Shown: positions 1-6,540 of the stretch, piece by piece
Layout: the number at the start of each line of letters is the position of its first letter
Position numbering within the stretch: position 1 is the first letter of the stretch
Assembly: GCA_007122505.1 (NCBI GenBank)
Contig: SKTQ01000200.1
Location: 1-7,245 of the forward strand
DNA length: 7,245 bases
Reading direction: 5' to 3'
Source of the DNA: Bacteroidales bacterium
GTDB taxonomy: Bacteria; Bacteroidota; Bacteroidia; Bacteroidales; UBA7960
Program-made: the position numbers and the translations under genes
The notes under the pieces: model-generated
Seen by the model: only the letters and a program-made list of their open reading frames with translations
What the model was told of the DNA's origin: nothing
Databases searched by the model: none

Positions 1-2
1 AA

Positions 3-1040
3 AGCGATGGTTTTATCTATACCAGGATCGGCAATCCCACCATACGTGCGCTTGAAAAGTGCGTAGCTGAGCTTGAAAATGGCTATGACGGTATCGCCAC
101 ATCCTCAGGCATGGGTGCAATCACCAGTATTTATATGGCTTTGCTTGGTGCAGGACAGCATATTATCAGTTCTGATGCTGTCTATGGCCCGGCAAGGGGT
201 GTGCTGGAGCAGGATTTTTCTCGTTTCAACGTGGAAGCAAGCTTTGTAAACACCTCAAATACAGATGAAATTGTCAATGCCATCAAACCAAACACTCGGG
301 TTTTATATATCGAAACACCAGCAAACCCAACCATCAACATTACAGATATCAGAGCGTGTGCCAAAATTGCAGATCAACACAGGCTGTTACTGGTTGTTGA
401 TAATACCTTCTGTTCGCCTTACTTGCAAAAACCCCTCGATCTTGGCGCTGACGTTGTCTTACACTCTGTTACAAAGTTTATTAATGGTCACGCTGATATT
501 GTTGGTGGCGTTATTGTAACAAAAGAAGCGGAAATATATAAAAAAATCCGCCATTGCATGGCCTATATGGGGTGTAACATGGATCCCACTCAATCATATA
601 TGGTGCTTCGCGGATTAAAAACCCTTGGTATCCGCATAGATCGCGCTCAGGAAAATGCCATGCAGGTGGCACGTTTCCTTGAATCGCATCCGAAAGTGGC
701 CTGGATCAAATACCCCGGACTCACATCGCACCCGCATTATGGACTGGCCAGTATGCAAATGAAAGGCTTTGGTGCAATGATGAGCTTTGGGCTTACCGGT
801 GGTTTTCAGGCAGGCCGCAAGCTGATGGACAATGTGCATCTGGCTATCCTTGCAGTCTCTCTCGGCGGCGTTGAAACACTGATACAGCATCCGGCATCCA
901 TGACTCACGCCGCCATTAGCAAGGAAAACAAAATGGCAGCGGGTATCTCCGATGATCTCGTGAGACTTTCCGTTGGTATTGAAGATGTTAAAGACATCAT
1001 CGAAGATCTGGATCAGGCCCTTGAAACAATTTCCACTTAA
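3..1040 (+). CDS. Trans-sulfuration-family PLP enzyme (methionine gamma-lyase-like), 5' end missing
   Basis: This is a cytoplasmic PLP enzyme of the Cys/Met metabolism family, which cleaves or exchanges the sulfur side chain of methionine, cysteine, cystathionine or homoserine derivatives. The reading frame is open from the left edge, so the start codon lies outside the window; 345 residues are visible. The hallmark YTRIGNPT is at residues 6-13 and supplies the Tyr/Arg that contact PLP phosphate in the partner subunit. The SSGMGA phosphate loop is at 34-39, the cofactor-stacking Tyr is Y61, the PLP-nitrogen Asp is D133 in VVDNTF, and the Schiff-base lysine is K158 in HSVTK. A substrate-carboxylate Arg lies in LVRLSVG near 321. 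Spacing between these residues matches Pseudomonas putida methionine gamma-lyase (about 398 aa) with an offset of 53, so roughly 50 residues are missing. The MGL-specific Cys116, Lys240 and Asp241 are not conserved (P63, A187, Y188), so the substrate is uncertain: methionine gamma-lyase, cystathionine beta/gamma-lyase or gamma-synthase. It lies 68 bases upstream of the OsmC gene on the same strand. Confidence 0.95.
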   Translation, partial: SDGFIYTRIGNPTIRALEKCVAELENGYDGIATSSGMGAITSIYMALLGAGQHIISSDAVYGPARGVLEQDFSRFNVEASFVNTSNTDEIVNAIKPNTRVLYIETPANPTINITDIRACAKIADQHRLLLVVDNTFCSPYLQKPLDLGADVVLHSVTKFINGHADIVGGVIVTKEAEIYKKIRHCMAYMGCNMDPTQSYMVLRGLKTLGIRIDRAQENAMQVARFLESHPKVAWIKYPGLTSHPHYGLASMQMKGFGAMMSFGLTGGFQAGRKLMDNVHLAILAVSLGGVETLIQHPASMTHAAISKENKMAAGISDDLVRLSVGIEDVKDIIEDLDQALETIST

Positions 1041-1108
1041 TAATTTCGATTATCTTTTTTACTTCCAACATATTACATCTTTTTCCTAACCTTAAATATT
1101 ATAAAGCA

Positions 1109-1516
1109 ATGAAATCAAAATCAATCTGGACAAGAGATTATCAATCCGTAGTGGATAACGGACGGAACCACAGCATGGTTATTGACCTGCCTGAGAATAA
1201 GGGTGGCGCTAACAGCGGACCAACTGCCCTGGAACTATGTGTAATGAGTTTCAGTGGATGCATTGGAACTATATTTGCCATGGTAGCAAACAAGATGCGC
1301 CTTACATTTCAGAAAATGGAAGTGCTTGTTGAAGCTAACAAGCCTGAATCGGCAGGAACTATCACCGATGTCCATTTCGTTCTCGAACTAGCTACATCAG
1401 AGCCTGAAGAAAAGGTAAAAAAATGCCTGGAACATACCATGCATACCTGTCCGGTAGGTTTGTTGTTTCAGCAGGCTGGTTTAAAGATCACCCATGAAAT
1501 TAAAATTAAAAAATAA
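1109..1516 (+). CDS. OsmC family protein
   Basis: This 135-residue protein belongs to the OsmC/Ohr/YhfA superfamily of small dimeric cytoplasmic proteins. Characterised members reduce organic or fatty-acid hydroperoxides through two cysteines. The visible pattern is an N-terminal beta region, then GPTALELCVMSFSGC with the first candidate redox cysteine C51 at the start of the long central helix, and HTCPVGLLF with the second, C114, inside the family's CPV motif. Two further cysteines, C44 and C106, are present. Length and layout fit the shorter OsmC/YhfA branch rather than Ohr, but the substrate cannot be read from the sequence. The start is the first ATG of the frame, preceded by an AT-rich leader (tattataaagca) and no Shine-Dalgarno. 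The stop codon shares one base with the next gene's ATG (TAATG), so translation is probably coupled to the Mrp ATPase. A role in thiol or sulfane-sulfur handling is inferred from the neighbours only. Confidence 0.94.
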   Translation: MKSKSIWTRDYQSVVDNGRNHSMVIDLPENKGGANSGPTALELCVMSFSGCIGTIFAMVANKMRLTFQKMEVLVEANKPESAGTITDVHFVLELATSEPEEKVKKCLEHTMHTCPVGLLFQQAGLKITHEIKIKK

Positions 1517-2295
1517 TGAGCATTTTCGAAAAAATTCAATTACCCACTGTAAAACATATTCTGGCTGTAGCATCTGGTAAAGGTGGCGTTGGCAAATCAA
1601 CAATATCCGCAAACCTGGCTGTCGCACTCAGCAGGCAGGGATTCAATGTTGCTTTGGTTGATGCTGATATTTTTGGACCCTCCATTCCCAAAATGTTTGG
1701 CCTGGAAGCGGCAAAGCCCGAAATGACAACGGTTAAGGGAAAAAATATGCTATTGCCTGTTGAAAAGTATGGCATAAAGATTATGTCGATTGGTTTTCTT
1801 GTTGACAGCGGCAAGGGTCTGATCTGGCGTGGACCGCTGGCCGCCAAGGCCATCACACAACTATTTGAAGATACCTTGTGGGAGGATGTGGATTACATGA
1901 TCATCGACTTTCCACCGGGCACCAGCGACATCCAGCTGACTGTTGTCCAGAAACTAGTACTTACCGGAGCAATCATTGTTACTACGCCACAGGAACTGTC
2001 ATTGTGCGATGCACGTAAAGCTGCCTCCATGTTTACCAATCCAGGCCTGGAAACGCCCATATTGGGTGTGGTTGAAAACATGTCGTGGTTCACGCCCGCC
2101 AAACACCCTGATGAAAAATATTACATTTTTGGAAAAGGTGGAGGGCGCAGGCTGGCTGAGGAATACAAAACCCGCCTGCTGGGGCAGATTCCACTGATTT
2201 CCGAAGTGGGCGAAGCCGCCGACCAAGGCATGAACATCTACAGCCAGGGTAACAAGACAGCGATGAAAGCATTTGATGAAATCCGGATTGCTTAA
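1516..2295 (+). CDS. mrp: Short Mrp/NBP35-type P-loop ATPase (Fe-S carrier family)
   Basis: This 259-residue ATPase belongs to the MinD/Mrp (ApbC/NBP35) branch of SIMIBI P-loop proteins, whose characterised members carry and transfer Fe-S clusters in the cytoplasm. The deviant Walker A, GKGGVGKST, spans residues 21-29, with signature lysine K22 and nucleotide-binding K27. The switch motif VDADIFGPSIPKMFG is at 48-62, and Walker B is DYMIIDFPPGTSD with D131. The Mrp signature ENMSWF is at 187-192, followed by IFGKGGGRRLAEE. The protein begins almost directly at the ATPase domain: there is no N-terminal MIP18/DUF59 domain, which adds about 100 residues in longer Mrp proteins. The CxxC that ligates a bridging cluster in NBP35/ApbC is replaced by TPAK (193-196), as I recall for Bacteroidetes Mrp proteins. 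Translation is probably coupled to osmC by the one-base overlap. It could be a second, specialised Mrp paralogue. Family assignment is firm; the Fe-S role is by homology. Confidence 0.95.
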   Translation: MSIFEKIQLPTVKHILAVASGKGGVGKSTISANLAVALSRQGFNVALVDADIFGPSIPKMFGLEAAKPEMTTVKGKNMLLPVEKYGIKIMSIGFLVDSGKGLIWRGPLAAKAITQLFEDTLWEDVDYMIIDFPPGTSDIQLTVVQKLVLTGAIIVTTPQELSLCDARKAASMFTNPGLETPILGVVENMSWFTPAKHPDEKYYIFGKGGGRRLAEEYKTRLLGQIPLISEVGEAADQGMNIYSQGNKTAMKAFDEIRIA

Positions 2296-2318
2296 TGTTT
2301 AACCTATCCCGGATTTCA
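2277..2318. terminator. Inverted repeat between convergent genes, possible bidirectional terminator
   Basis: A perfect 10-bp inverted repeat has arms tgaaatccgg (2277-2286) and ccggatttca (2309-2318), separated by 22 bases. The left arm lies inside the final codons of mrp, the loop holds the mrp stop, and the right arm lies four bases short of the stop of the opposing DUF2007 gene. A hairpin between two convergent stops fits a shared transcription terminator. Neither side has a clear U-tract, however, and the loop is long, so it may instead protect the 3' ends of both messages. Confidence 0.4.
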
Positions 2319-2321
2319 ATA

Positions 2322-2567
2322 TTATTCAAAGCGATCCTTTTCAAATTCTGTCACGAGTATTTTGGCTTTTTCAGCATACCGGTCTGAAACAACCACCCTG
2401 ACAGCACCCATCCCCGGGGTAGTATAAAAAGGCAGCATGGTGCCAATAAATTCATTATTGATGAAGGCCGGAATCCCTTCATTCTCCAGAATGTTTTTGA
2501 CCATCTCTGCTTCCCAGGCCTGTCCTGTATAAACCAAAACAGGCTTTTCGCTTTTGTTTTTATTCAT
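2322..2567 (-). CDS. DUF2007 family small protein
   Basis: This is an 81-residue protein of the DUF2007 family (described as putative prokaryotic signal-transducing proteins). After a polar leader (MNKNKSEKP) it shows the family layout. A beta strand, VLVYTG, is followed by a helix, WEAEMVKNILENEGIPAFINNE, in which the AE..K..LE..GIPAF pattern is characteristic. A Gly/Pro-containing segment (LPFYTTPGMGAVRVVVSD) comes next, then a final helix (RYAEKAKILVTEFEK). The fold is a small ferredoxin-like alpha/beta unit. The molecular function is not established in this family, and no catalytic or metal-ligand pattern is visible. There is no signal peptide or membrane segment. It is convergent with mrp (26 bases between stops) and separated by 470 bases from the ATP-grasp gene upstream of it, so it is probably transcribed alone. 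No Shine-Dalgarno precedes the ATG. Confidence 0.87.
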   Translation of the reverse strand: MNKNKSEKPVLVYTGQAWEAEMVKNILENEGIPAFINNEFIGTMLPFYTTPGMGAVRVVVSDRYAEKAKILVTEFEKDRFE

Positions 2568-3037
2568 TGCTTTGCTGTTTTGCCGAATATTGTTAAGCGC
2601 AAATCAAACGCTGAATATCGCTTTTCGTTGTTAAAGATAGCTTTTTTCCCTATCTAAAATGCCTTTAACCTGCATTTTTTCATCAGTTTCCTGCATCAGC
2701 CGGACTGTTTTCCTTAAAGCTGCCCAATGCTATTTGATGATCCGGCCTTTTTCCGGAGCATCTTCCGCATCTTATAAAGTCTTGTGGCTTTTGGTTTTCT
2801 AACAGGGGATCGCTGGCTTCTTAAAGGTTTTTTCTTTAACTATAAGAAATATTTTAATAAAAAAAATGCTCATGTATGATATAAATAAATTATTTGTTAA
2901 TATATTTCCTTGAGCGGTATTATATGAATTATCAATGGTAAGTGTAAGGTTTTATTTCCTTTAAGCTTGTATAGGCAGACTTCTTTCACTGCAAACACAT
3001 GCGTAATGAAATTATCATATTCATTGATATTCTCATT
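2568..3037. other. Gene-free stretch with small hairpins and an AT-rich block
   Basis: I see no credible coding region here. Reading toward the DUF2007 gene on the minus strand, this is its upstream region and also the 3' flank of the ATP-grasp gene. It contains two abutting stem-loops: 2635-2655 (arms agatag/ctatct) and 2656-2678 (arms aaaatgc/gcatttt, followed on the plus strand by two more T). A third stem-loop at 2736-2762 pairs gatgatccgg with ccggagcatc (9 of 10 positions). From about 2820 to 2935 the sequence is very AT-rich with runs of A and T. A weak minus-strand -7-like box (TATCTTTA, 2632-2639) has no convincing partner. No tRNA, riboswitch or repeat family is recognised. Confidence 0.5.
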
Positions 3038-4345
3038 TTAAGAGCTTGCATCCTCAGATACACAAATATCAAGTTCTTTCACCACTGTATTATACTTTTT
3101 CAGCAATTGATTTTCATCATCAGCACCCAGGTAAATATCGGCCAGCACATAACTATAACTGTCAATGTGATGTTCATCCATGTTGTCAAGATGCATGCCT
3201 TTTTTGACATTTATCTTTATTATGAGGTCGGAGTATTTGTTTTTCAAAGCATCAACTTTGCGTTTACCGGGAACCTTTTTGATCACACCAGGATTGAAAG
3301 CCCTGAGCATGAAATGTCCTGCAAGTGTGAATTCACCCTCATACTTCAGAGGTTTTGGTCTTTTTCCCAGGGCAAGGTTAATAATTACATGATGATGTGA
3401 GATGCCGTGCACTTTTTCAAACATATAAGCATGGGACTGCGACATGCGGGGGTTAACTTCAAGAAGGTTAATGTCATTTGTTTCTTCATCATAAAAATAT
3501 TCAATATTAAAGGCGCAATTGTTGAGTCCGATTTGTTCAATAACTTTTCTTGAAAGTTCTGCCATACGGTATTGCACTTCATAAGGGAGATCGGAGGGGT
3601 ACTGATAACAGGCAAGCGATGGGCAGTGTTTTTCTTTGATTGTATCCACAATGCCGTATATAATTACTTCATTGTTATACACATACCCTTCAACAGTCCC
3701 CTGGATTCCGCCAATTTCTGTTTCTGCAAACATGGTCTGTTTCATTGAGGAGAGCTTGGCAGGCACCTTATTTTTTTTGAGTATTTCAGAAAATGGCTCG
3801 GTAAGATATTCGATTTTCTCTTTTACCTCTTCCAGGGCATTGAGAAAGGAATCCTTGTCGGTTATCCTGTATGCCAGGTAGGAGTGGTACGATTTAACCG
3901 GTTTGATCCAGAAGGGTGGTTGAAAGTCAATCTTTTGCCATACTTTTTTATCATAAGGGTCAAAAGCTGTAAATGCAGGTATGGATTCCGGAATTACTTT
4001 TTTTTGTTCCAGGCGGCTCCAGTACTTGTGTTCACATTTCAAAACACTCGTAATTGATGGTCCGTCAAGGTTATATTTCATTGCGATCAATGGCACCATA
4101 ACGGAAGCCGGGAAGTCAAAATAGGTAATTATGGCATCAATACTGCCGGCTTCAGCAATTCTTTGCTCAGCGGTTTTGATGAGATCATCAATAGAGAAGT
4201 GGCTCACCCCCCTTATTTCTTCAAATTTTATTGCCGGTAAGAATCTGCAATACCCGGCTTCGGGCAGGTGATGAAGCATGGACAGGTTGAAGTCATCAAG
4301 TCCAATTACAAAAACATTCTTTTTGTCTTGTTTCTTTTTTTCCAT
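3038..4345 (-). CDS. ATP-grasp domain ligase, carboxylase-like fold
   Basis: This is a 435-residue cytoplasmic enzyme of the ATP-grasp superfamily, which activates a carboxylate as acyl phosphate and joins it to an amine, thiol or other nucleophile. An N-terminal pre-ATP-grasp domain begins with KKNVFVIGLDDFN. The ATP-binding lysine is K148 in PPFWIKPVKSYHSY, E219 lies in GTVEGYVYNNEV, and the metal ligands are E282 (CAFNIEYF) plus E296 and N298 (LLEVNPRMSQSH), with R300 nearby. The C-terminal part resembles that of biotin carboxylase-like proteins (FMLRAFNPGVIKKVPG). Residues aligned with the carboxylase bicarbonate site and base (RxQVEH) read RMSQSH, so a biotin carboxylase label would be wrong. 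The frame stays open 34 codons further upstream, but that start would overlap the hydrolase gene by 71 bases. The ATG at 4345, directly before the Lys-rich leader and first beta strand, leaves a 31-base gap and is preferred. It is probably co-transcribed with the hydrolase upstream. The substrate is unknown. Confidence 0.92.
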   Translation of the reverse strand: MEKKKQDKKNVFVIGLDDFNLSMLHHLPEAGYCRFLPAIKFEEIRGVSHFSIDDLIKTAEQRIAEAGSIDAIITYFDFPASVMVPLIAMKYNLDGPSITSVLKCEHKYWSRLEQKKVIPESIPAFTAFDPYDKKVWQKIDFQPPFWIKPVKSYHSYLAYRITDKDSFLNALEEVKEKIEYLTEPFSEILKKNKVPAKLSSMKQTMFAETEIGGIQGTVEGYVYNNEVIIYGIVDTIKEKHCPSLACYQYPSDLPYEVQYRMAELSRKVIEQIGLNNCAFNIEYFYDEETNDINLLEVNPRMSQSHAYMFEKVHGISHHHVIINLALGKRPKPLKYEGEFTLAGHFMLRAFNPGVIKKVPGKRKVDALKNKYSDLIIKINVKKGMHLDNMDEHHIDSYSYVLADIYLGADDENQLLKKYNTVVKELDICVSEDASS

Positions 4346-4376
4346 TGGACCAATTTTTTTACAGACGTTCGGGGTA

Positions 4377-6374
4377 TTACATAAGATCTCTGGGTATCTT
4401 TTCATCAAATGACTGGCTGAAAACCCTGACGTCACCTTCGTAAGCATCCAGGGTAGCGCGGATAATAAAATCTGTTCGTGATGAAGTTAGAACTGTATGT
4501 GTAATTGTTTTGATAAACCAGTCATCCCGGCGAAAAGTGCGGACTCCCTTTACTTCACCTCTAACTGTATCGTAATTGTTATTTGCGTAGGAATACCATT
4601 CGGTGACATTTCGTCCGATCTCAAGGTTTATGTCATCCAGGCGGTATTTCGGATCATCATTTTTTACTTTTAAACGCACGACATTATTGGCCAGATTGTG
4701 TTTAACTGACCATTCCCTGTTGGGCGGTGCTATCAATGTGGTGCTTAGCTTATCCGTTGGCGGCGGTTTTTCAAGAGCCTTCGGCGATGTGTCTTTTTCT
4801 CTGATATTTCTTTTGGGAAGGTAAATTGCACTTTCAGAGGGATAGAGGGTAAGTTTTGCTGCCTGCGGTGAAGGCCATACCAATGGCCAGTAAGATGTGG
4901 ATATGGATATTCTGATTTGATGTCCTGCCGGAAATCTTTGCGCAATATATTTCATAGGAACCTCTACCAGGTAAGATTGTCCGGGTACCAGCTCTGTAGG
5001 TTCTTCATGGCTGTCTCTGTGACAAAGATTTAATACTCCGTAAGTCACCCTTGTCGCTCTGCCGTCGGGCGCCACATCTGATAAACGGGCAGCTATCATA
5101 GCAATTCGCTTGTCCGATGCTATTTTTAGTTTCAATACAGGTCGCCCCATTATTTCATAATCTTCGGTCAGTATTTTGCTGTTCAACACCAGCGATCCAC
5201 CGTCTTCTTCCCGCTGATCTTTCGGCAAATCCGTACTCTCAGAATATGAGCACCATTTCCCTGCAAATAGCCCCACACTCAGGGGACTTTGAATATGCAT
5301 GGTTTTTTCTTCCTTCGGGGGTTGTTGCTGTTGACCTATTCTAAAGGTATCAAGCGGATATTCTTTTTCTTCTGTATTTGGTGACGGCCACTTTGGCTCA
5401 TCAACCCATCTTCCCGGACGCTTTGATGACAAAGGGGAAACTGAATCCAGCACCCATGCTTTAAGCATAGGTTCATCTTTTACTCCATTGTCAATGTCTT
5501 TCAGCCACTGATCCCACCATTCTGTTGCTTTTTTTAGAAAGTCAATGGGCGGACCTGGACCACCCATGTGAGGATATTTATGGCCATATGCACCTACAAT
5601 GCCCATACATGGAGCCTGCAGATTTTCAAGCAATTTGAAAACCGTATTGGAATATCCGTCAGCCCAACCGCTAACCACCATTACCGGGCAATTAATTGAT
5701 GCATAATCTTCACAAACAGAACCATGTTTCCAATAATCGTCCCGACGCTGGTGTTGCAACCATTTTTTAAGCCACAAGCCACTTCCTTTAAGCCTTTCCA
5801 ACCACATTGAACGCCATTTGTCACCAACGATGGCAGGATCTGGAGGGGCACTGTTGTTTGCAAACATAACAGAAGCCCATGAAAGGTTGTCCGACAGCAG
5901 ACAACCACCCATGTAATGCACATCATCATTATACCTGTCATCTGAAGAGGCTACAGAGATGACTGCCTTCAGCTCCGGAGGCTGCATCATGGCAATCTGT
6001 AACCCGTTAAATCCGCCCCAGGAAATGCCGATCATACCCACACGTCCGTTACACCATGGCTGTGATGCAATCCAACGGATTACTTCTACACCATCATTCA
6101 GCTCCTGCTGCAAGTACTCATCACGCAATATCCCTTCCGAATCCCCGCTTCCTCTTAAATCTACACGTATTCCAGCATAACCATTTCCGGCAAAAAAGGC
6201 ATGCATTTCATGATCGTTTACGGCTTTCATGTCACGTTTCCGGTAGGGTATATATTCCAAAATACCCGGAACGGGCTTCTTGTCAGCGTTCGCAGGTAAC
6301 CATAACTTGGCGGCCAAATTAATTCCATCAGACATGGTAATGTAAGTATGTTCAATCACTCTATATGAATGCAT
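4377..6374 (-). CDS. CocE/NonD family alpha/beta hydrolase (X-Pro dipeptidyl-peptidase type)
   Basis: This is a 665-residue serine hydrolase of the CocE/NonD (peptidase S15) family, which cleaves esters or peptide/amide bonds. The N-terminus, EHTYITMSDGINLAAKLWLP, is the usual family opening and supports the chosen ATG. The oxyanion-hole tyrosine is probably Y44 in YIPYRKRD. RVDLRGSGDSEG (70-81) is a conserved strand and loop. The nucleophile is S118 in GISWGG, the acid is D239 in VSGWADG, and the histidine is H265 in GAYGHKYPH. A Trp-rich helical cap spans roughly 145-215. The jelly-roll PepX_C domain covers about 330-540, including YEIMGRPVLKLKI and FPAGHQIRISISTSYWPLVWPSP. A further C-terminal part, about 540-665, ends RTDFIIRATLDAYEGDVRVFSQSFDEKIPRDLM. 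No signal peptide or lipobox is present, so it is probably cytoplasmic. It is the first gene of an apparent operon with the ATP-grasp ligase. The substrate is unknown: a small peptide, amide or ester, perhaps related to the ligase product. Confidence 0.95.
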   Translation of the reverse strand: MHSYRVIEHTYITMSDGINLAAKLWLPANADKKPVPGILEYIPYRKRDMKAVNDHEMHAFFAGNGYAGIRVDLRGSGDSEGILRDEYLQQELNDGVEVIRWIASQPWCNGRVGMIGISWGGFNGLQIAMMQPPELKAVISVASSDDRYNDDVHYMGGCLLSDNLSWASVMFANNSAPPDPAIVGDKWRSMWLERLKGSGLWLKKWLQHQRRDDYWKHGSVCEDYASINCPVMVVSGWADGYSNTVFKLLENLQAPCMGIVGAYGHKYPHMGGPGPPIDFLKKATEWWDQWLKDIDNGVKDEPMLKAWVLDSVSPLSSKRPGRWVDEPKWPSPNTEEKEYPLDTFRIGQQQQPPKEEKTMHIQSPLSVGLFAGKWCSYSESTDLPKDQREEDGGSLVLNSKILTEDYEIMGRPVLKLKIASDKRIAMIAARLSDVAPDGRATRVTYGVLNLCHRDSHEEPTELVPGQSYLVEVPMKYIAQRFPAGHQIRISISTSYWPLVWPSPQAAKLTLYPSESAIYLPKRNIREKDTSPKALEKPPPTDKLSTTLIAPPNREWSVKHNLANNVVRLKVKNDDPKYRLDDINLEIGRNVTEWYSYANNNYDTVRGEVKGVRTFRRDDWFIKTITHTVLTSSRTDFIIRATLDAYEGDVRVFSQSFDEKIPRDLM

Positions 6375-6394
6375 AACTTAATGGTATTTGATTA

Positions 6395-6425
6395 AAAAAA
6401 TATCCGGTAACAGGAAATGCTGCAA
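6395..6425 (-). promoter_or_regulatory. Candidate Bacteroidota-type promoter for hydrolase/ATP-grasp operon
   Basis: On the minus strand, TTG (6423-6425) is followed after 20 bases by TATTTTTT (6395-6402). This compares with the Bacteroidota -33 TTTG / -7 TAnnTTTG consensus and lacks only the first T of -33 and the final G of -7. A start about 7 bases downstream would give a leader of roughly 10-15 bases before the hydrolase ATG. The boxes overlap the inverted repeat, so the T-run may be serving a terminator instead. This is a weak pattern match in AT-rich DNA. Confidence 0.25.
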
Positions 6426-6437
6426 CCGAATATTTTT
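6396..6437. terminator. 13-bp inverted repeat between dodecin and hydrolase genes
   Basis: The arms are aaaaatatccggt (6396-6408) and accgaatattttt (6425-6437). Twelve of 13 positions pair, and the odd one can form G-U in one strand's RNA. The loop is 16 bases. Read on the minus strand, the stem ends in a run of seven T (6394-6400), so it resembles a rho-independent terminator for transcripts arriving from the dodecin gene. Read on the plus strand, it ends in five T. It lies about 20-60 bases upstream of the hydrolase start, so it could also act as a leader attenuator or operator. GC content of the stem is low. Confidence 0.4.
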
Positions 6438-6540
6438 ATGCCTTGAATGAATCGCTGATAAACTCTTTTACTTGTATTTTCGGATCATCCAAATGTTTTG
6501 ATTACAGGCTTAAAGAAGCCAGACGAGTACTGAGTGTTAA
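6438..6540. other. Dodecin 3' flank, no gene
   Basis: About 100 non-coding bases lie between the dodecin stop and the inverted repeat. The only structure seen is a short stem, ggctt/aagcc, at 6507-6520 with a 4-base loop and no U-tract. Confidence 0.3.

Noticed and set aside
615..908. 97-codon open frame on the minus strand inside the PLP enzyme gene
   Set aside because: It is fully antisense to a strongly conserved coding region, with no recognisable motifs.
2821..2839. ttaaag/ctttaa stem with 7-base T-rich loop
   Set aside because: Six AT-dominated pairs in a very AT-rich block are expected by chance.
2999..3400. 133-codon open frame on the plus strand
   Set aside because: Most of it lies antisense to the ATP-grasp gene, and its hydrophobic, Phe/Ile-rich product has no family look; it is a frame shadow.
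3038..4345. Labelling the ATP-grasp protein as the NAGGN synthesis enzyme or as biotin carboxylase
   Set aside because: The neighbouring asparagine synthase-like gene expected for NAGGN is absent, and the carboxylase catalytic residues are not conserved.
4346..4447. Longer start for the ATP-grasp gene, 34 codons upstream
   Set aside because: It would overlap the end of the hydrolase gene by 71 bases, and the extra residues resemble no family N-terminus; the conserved first strand begins right after the downstream ATG.
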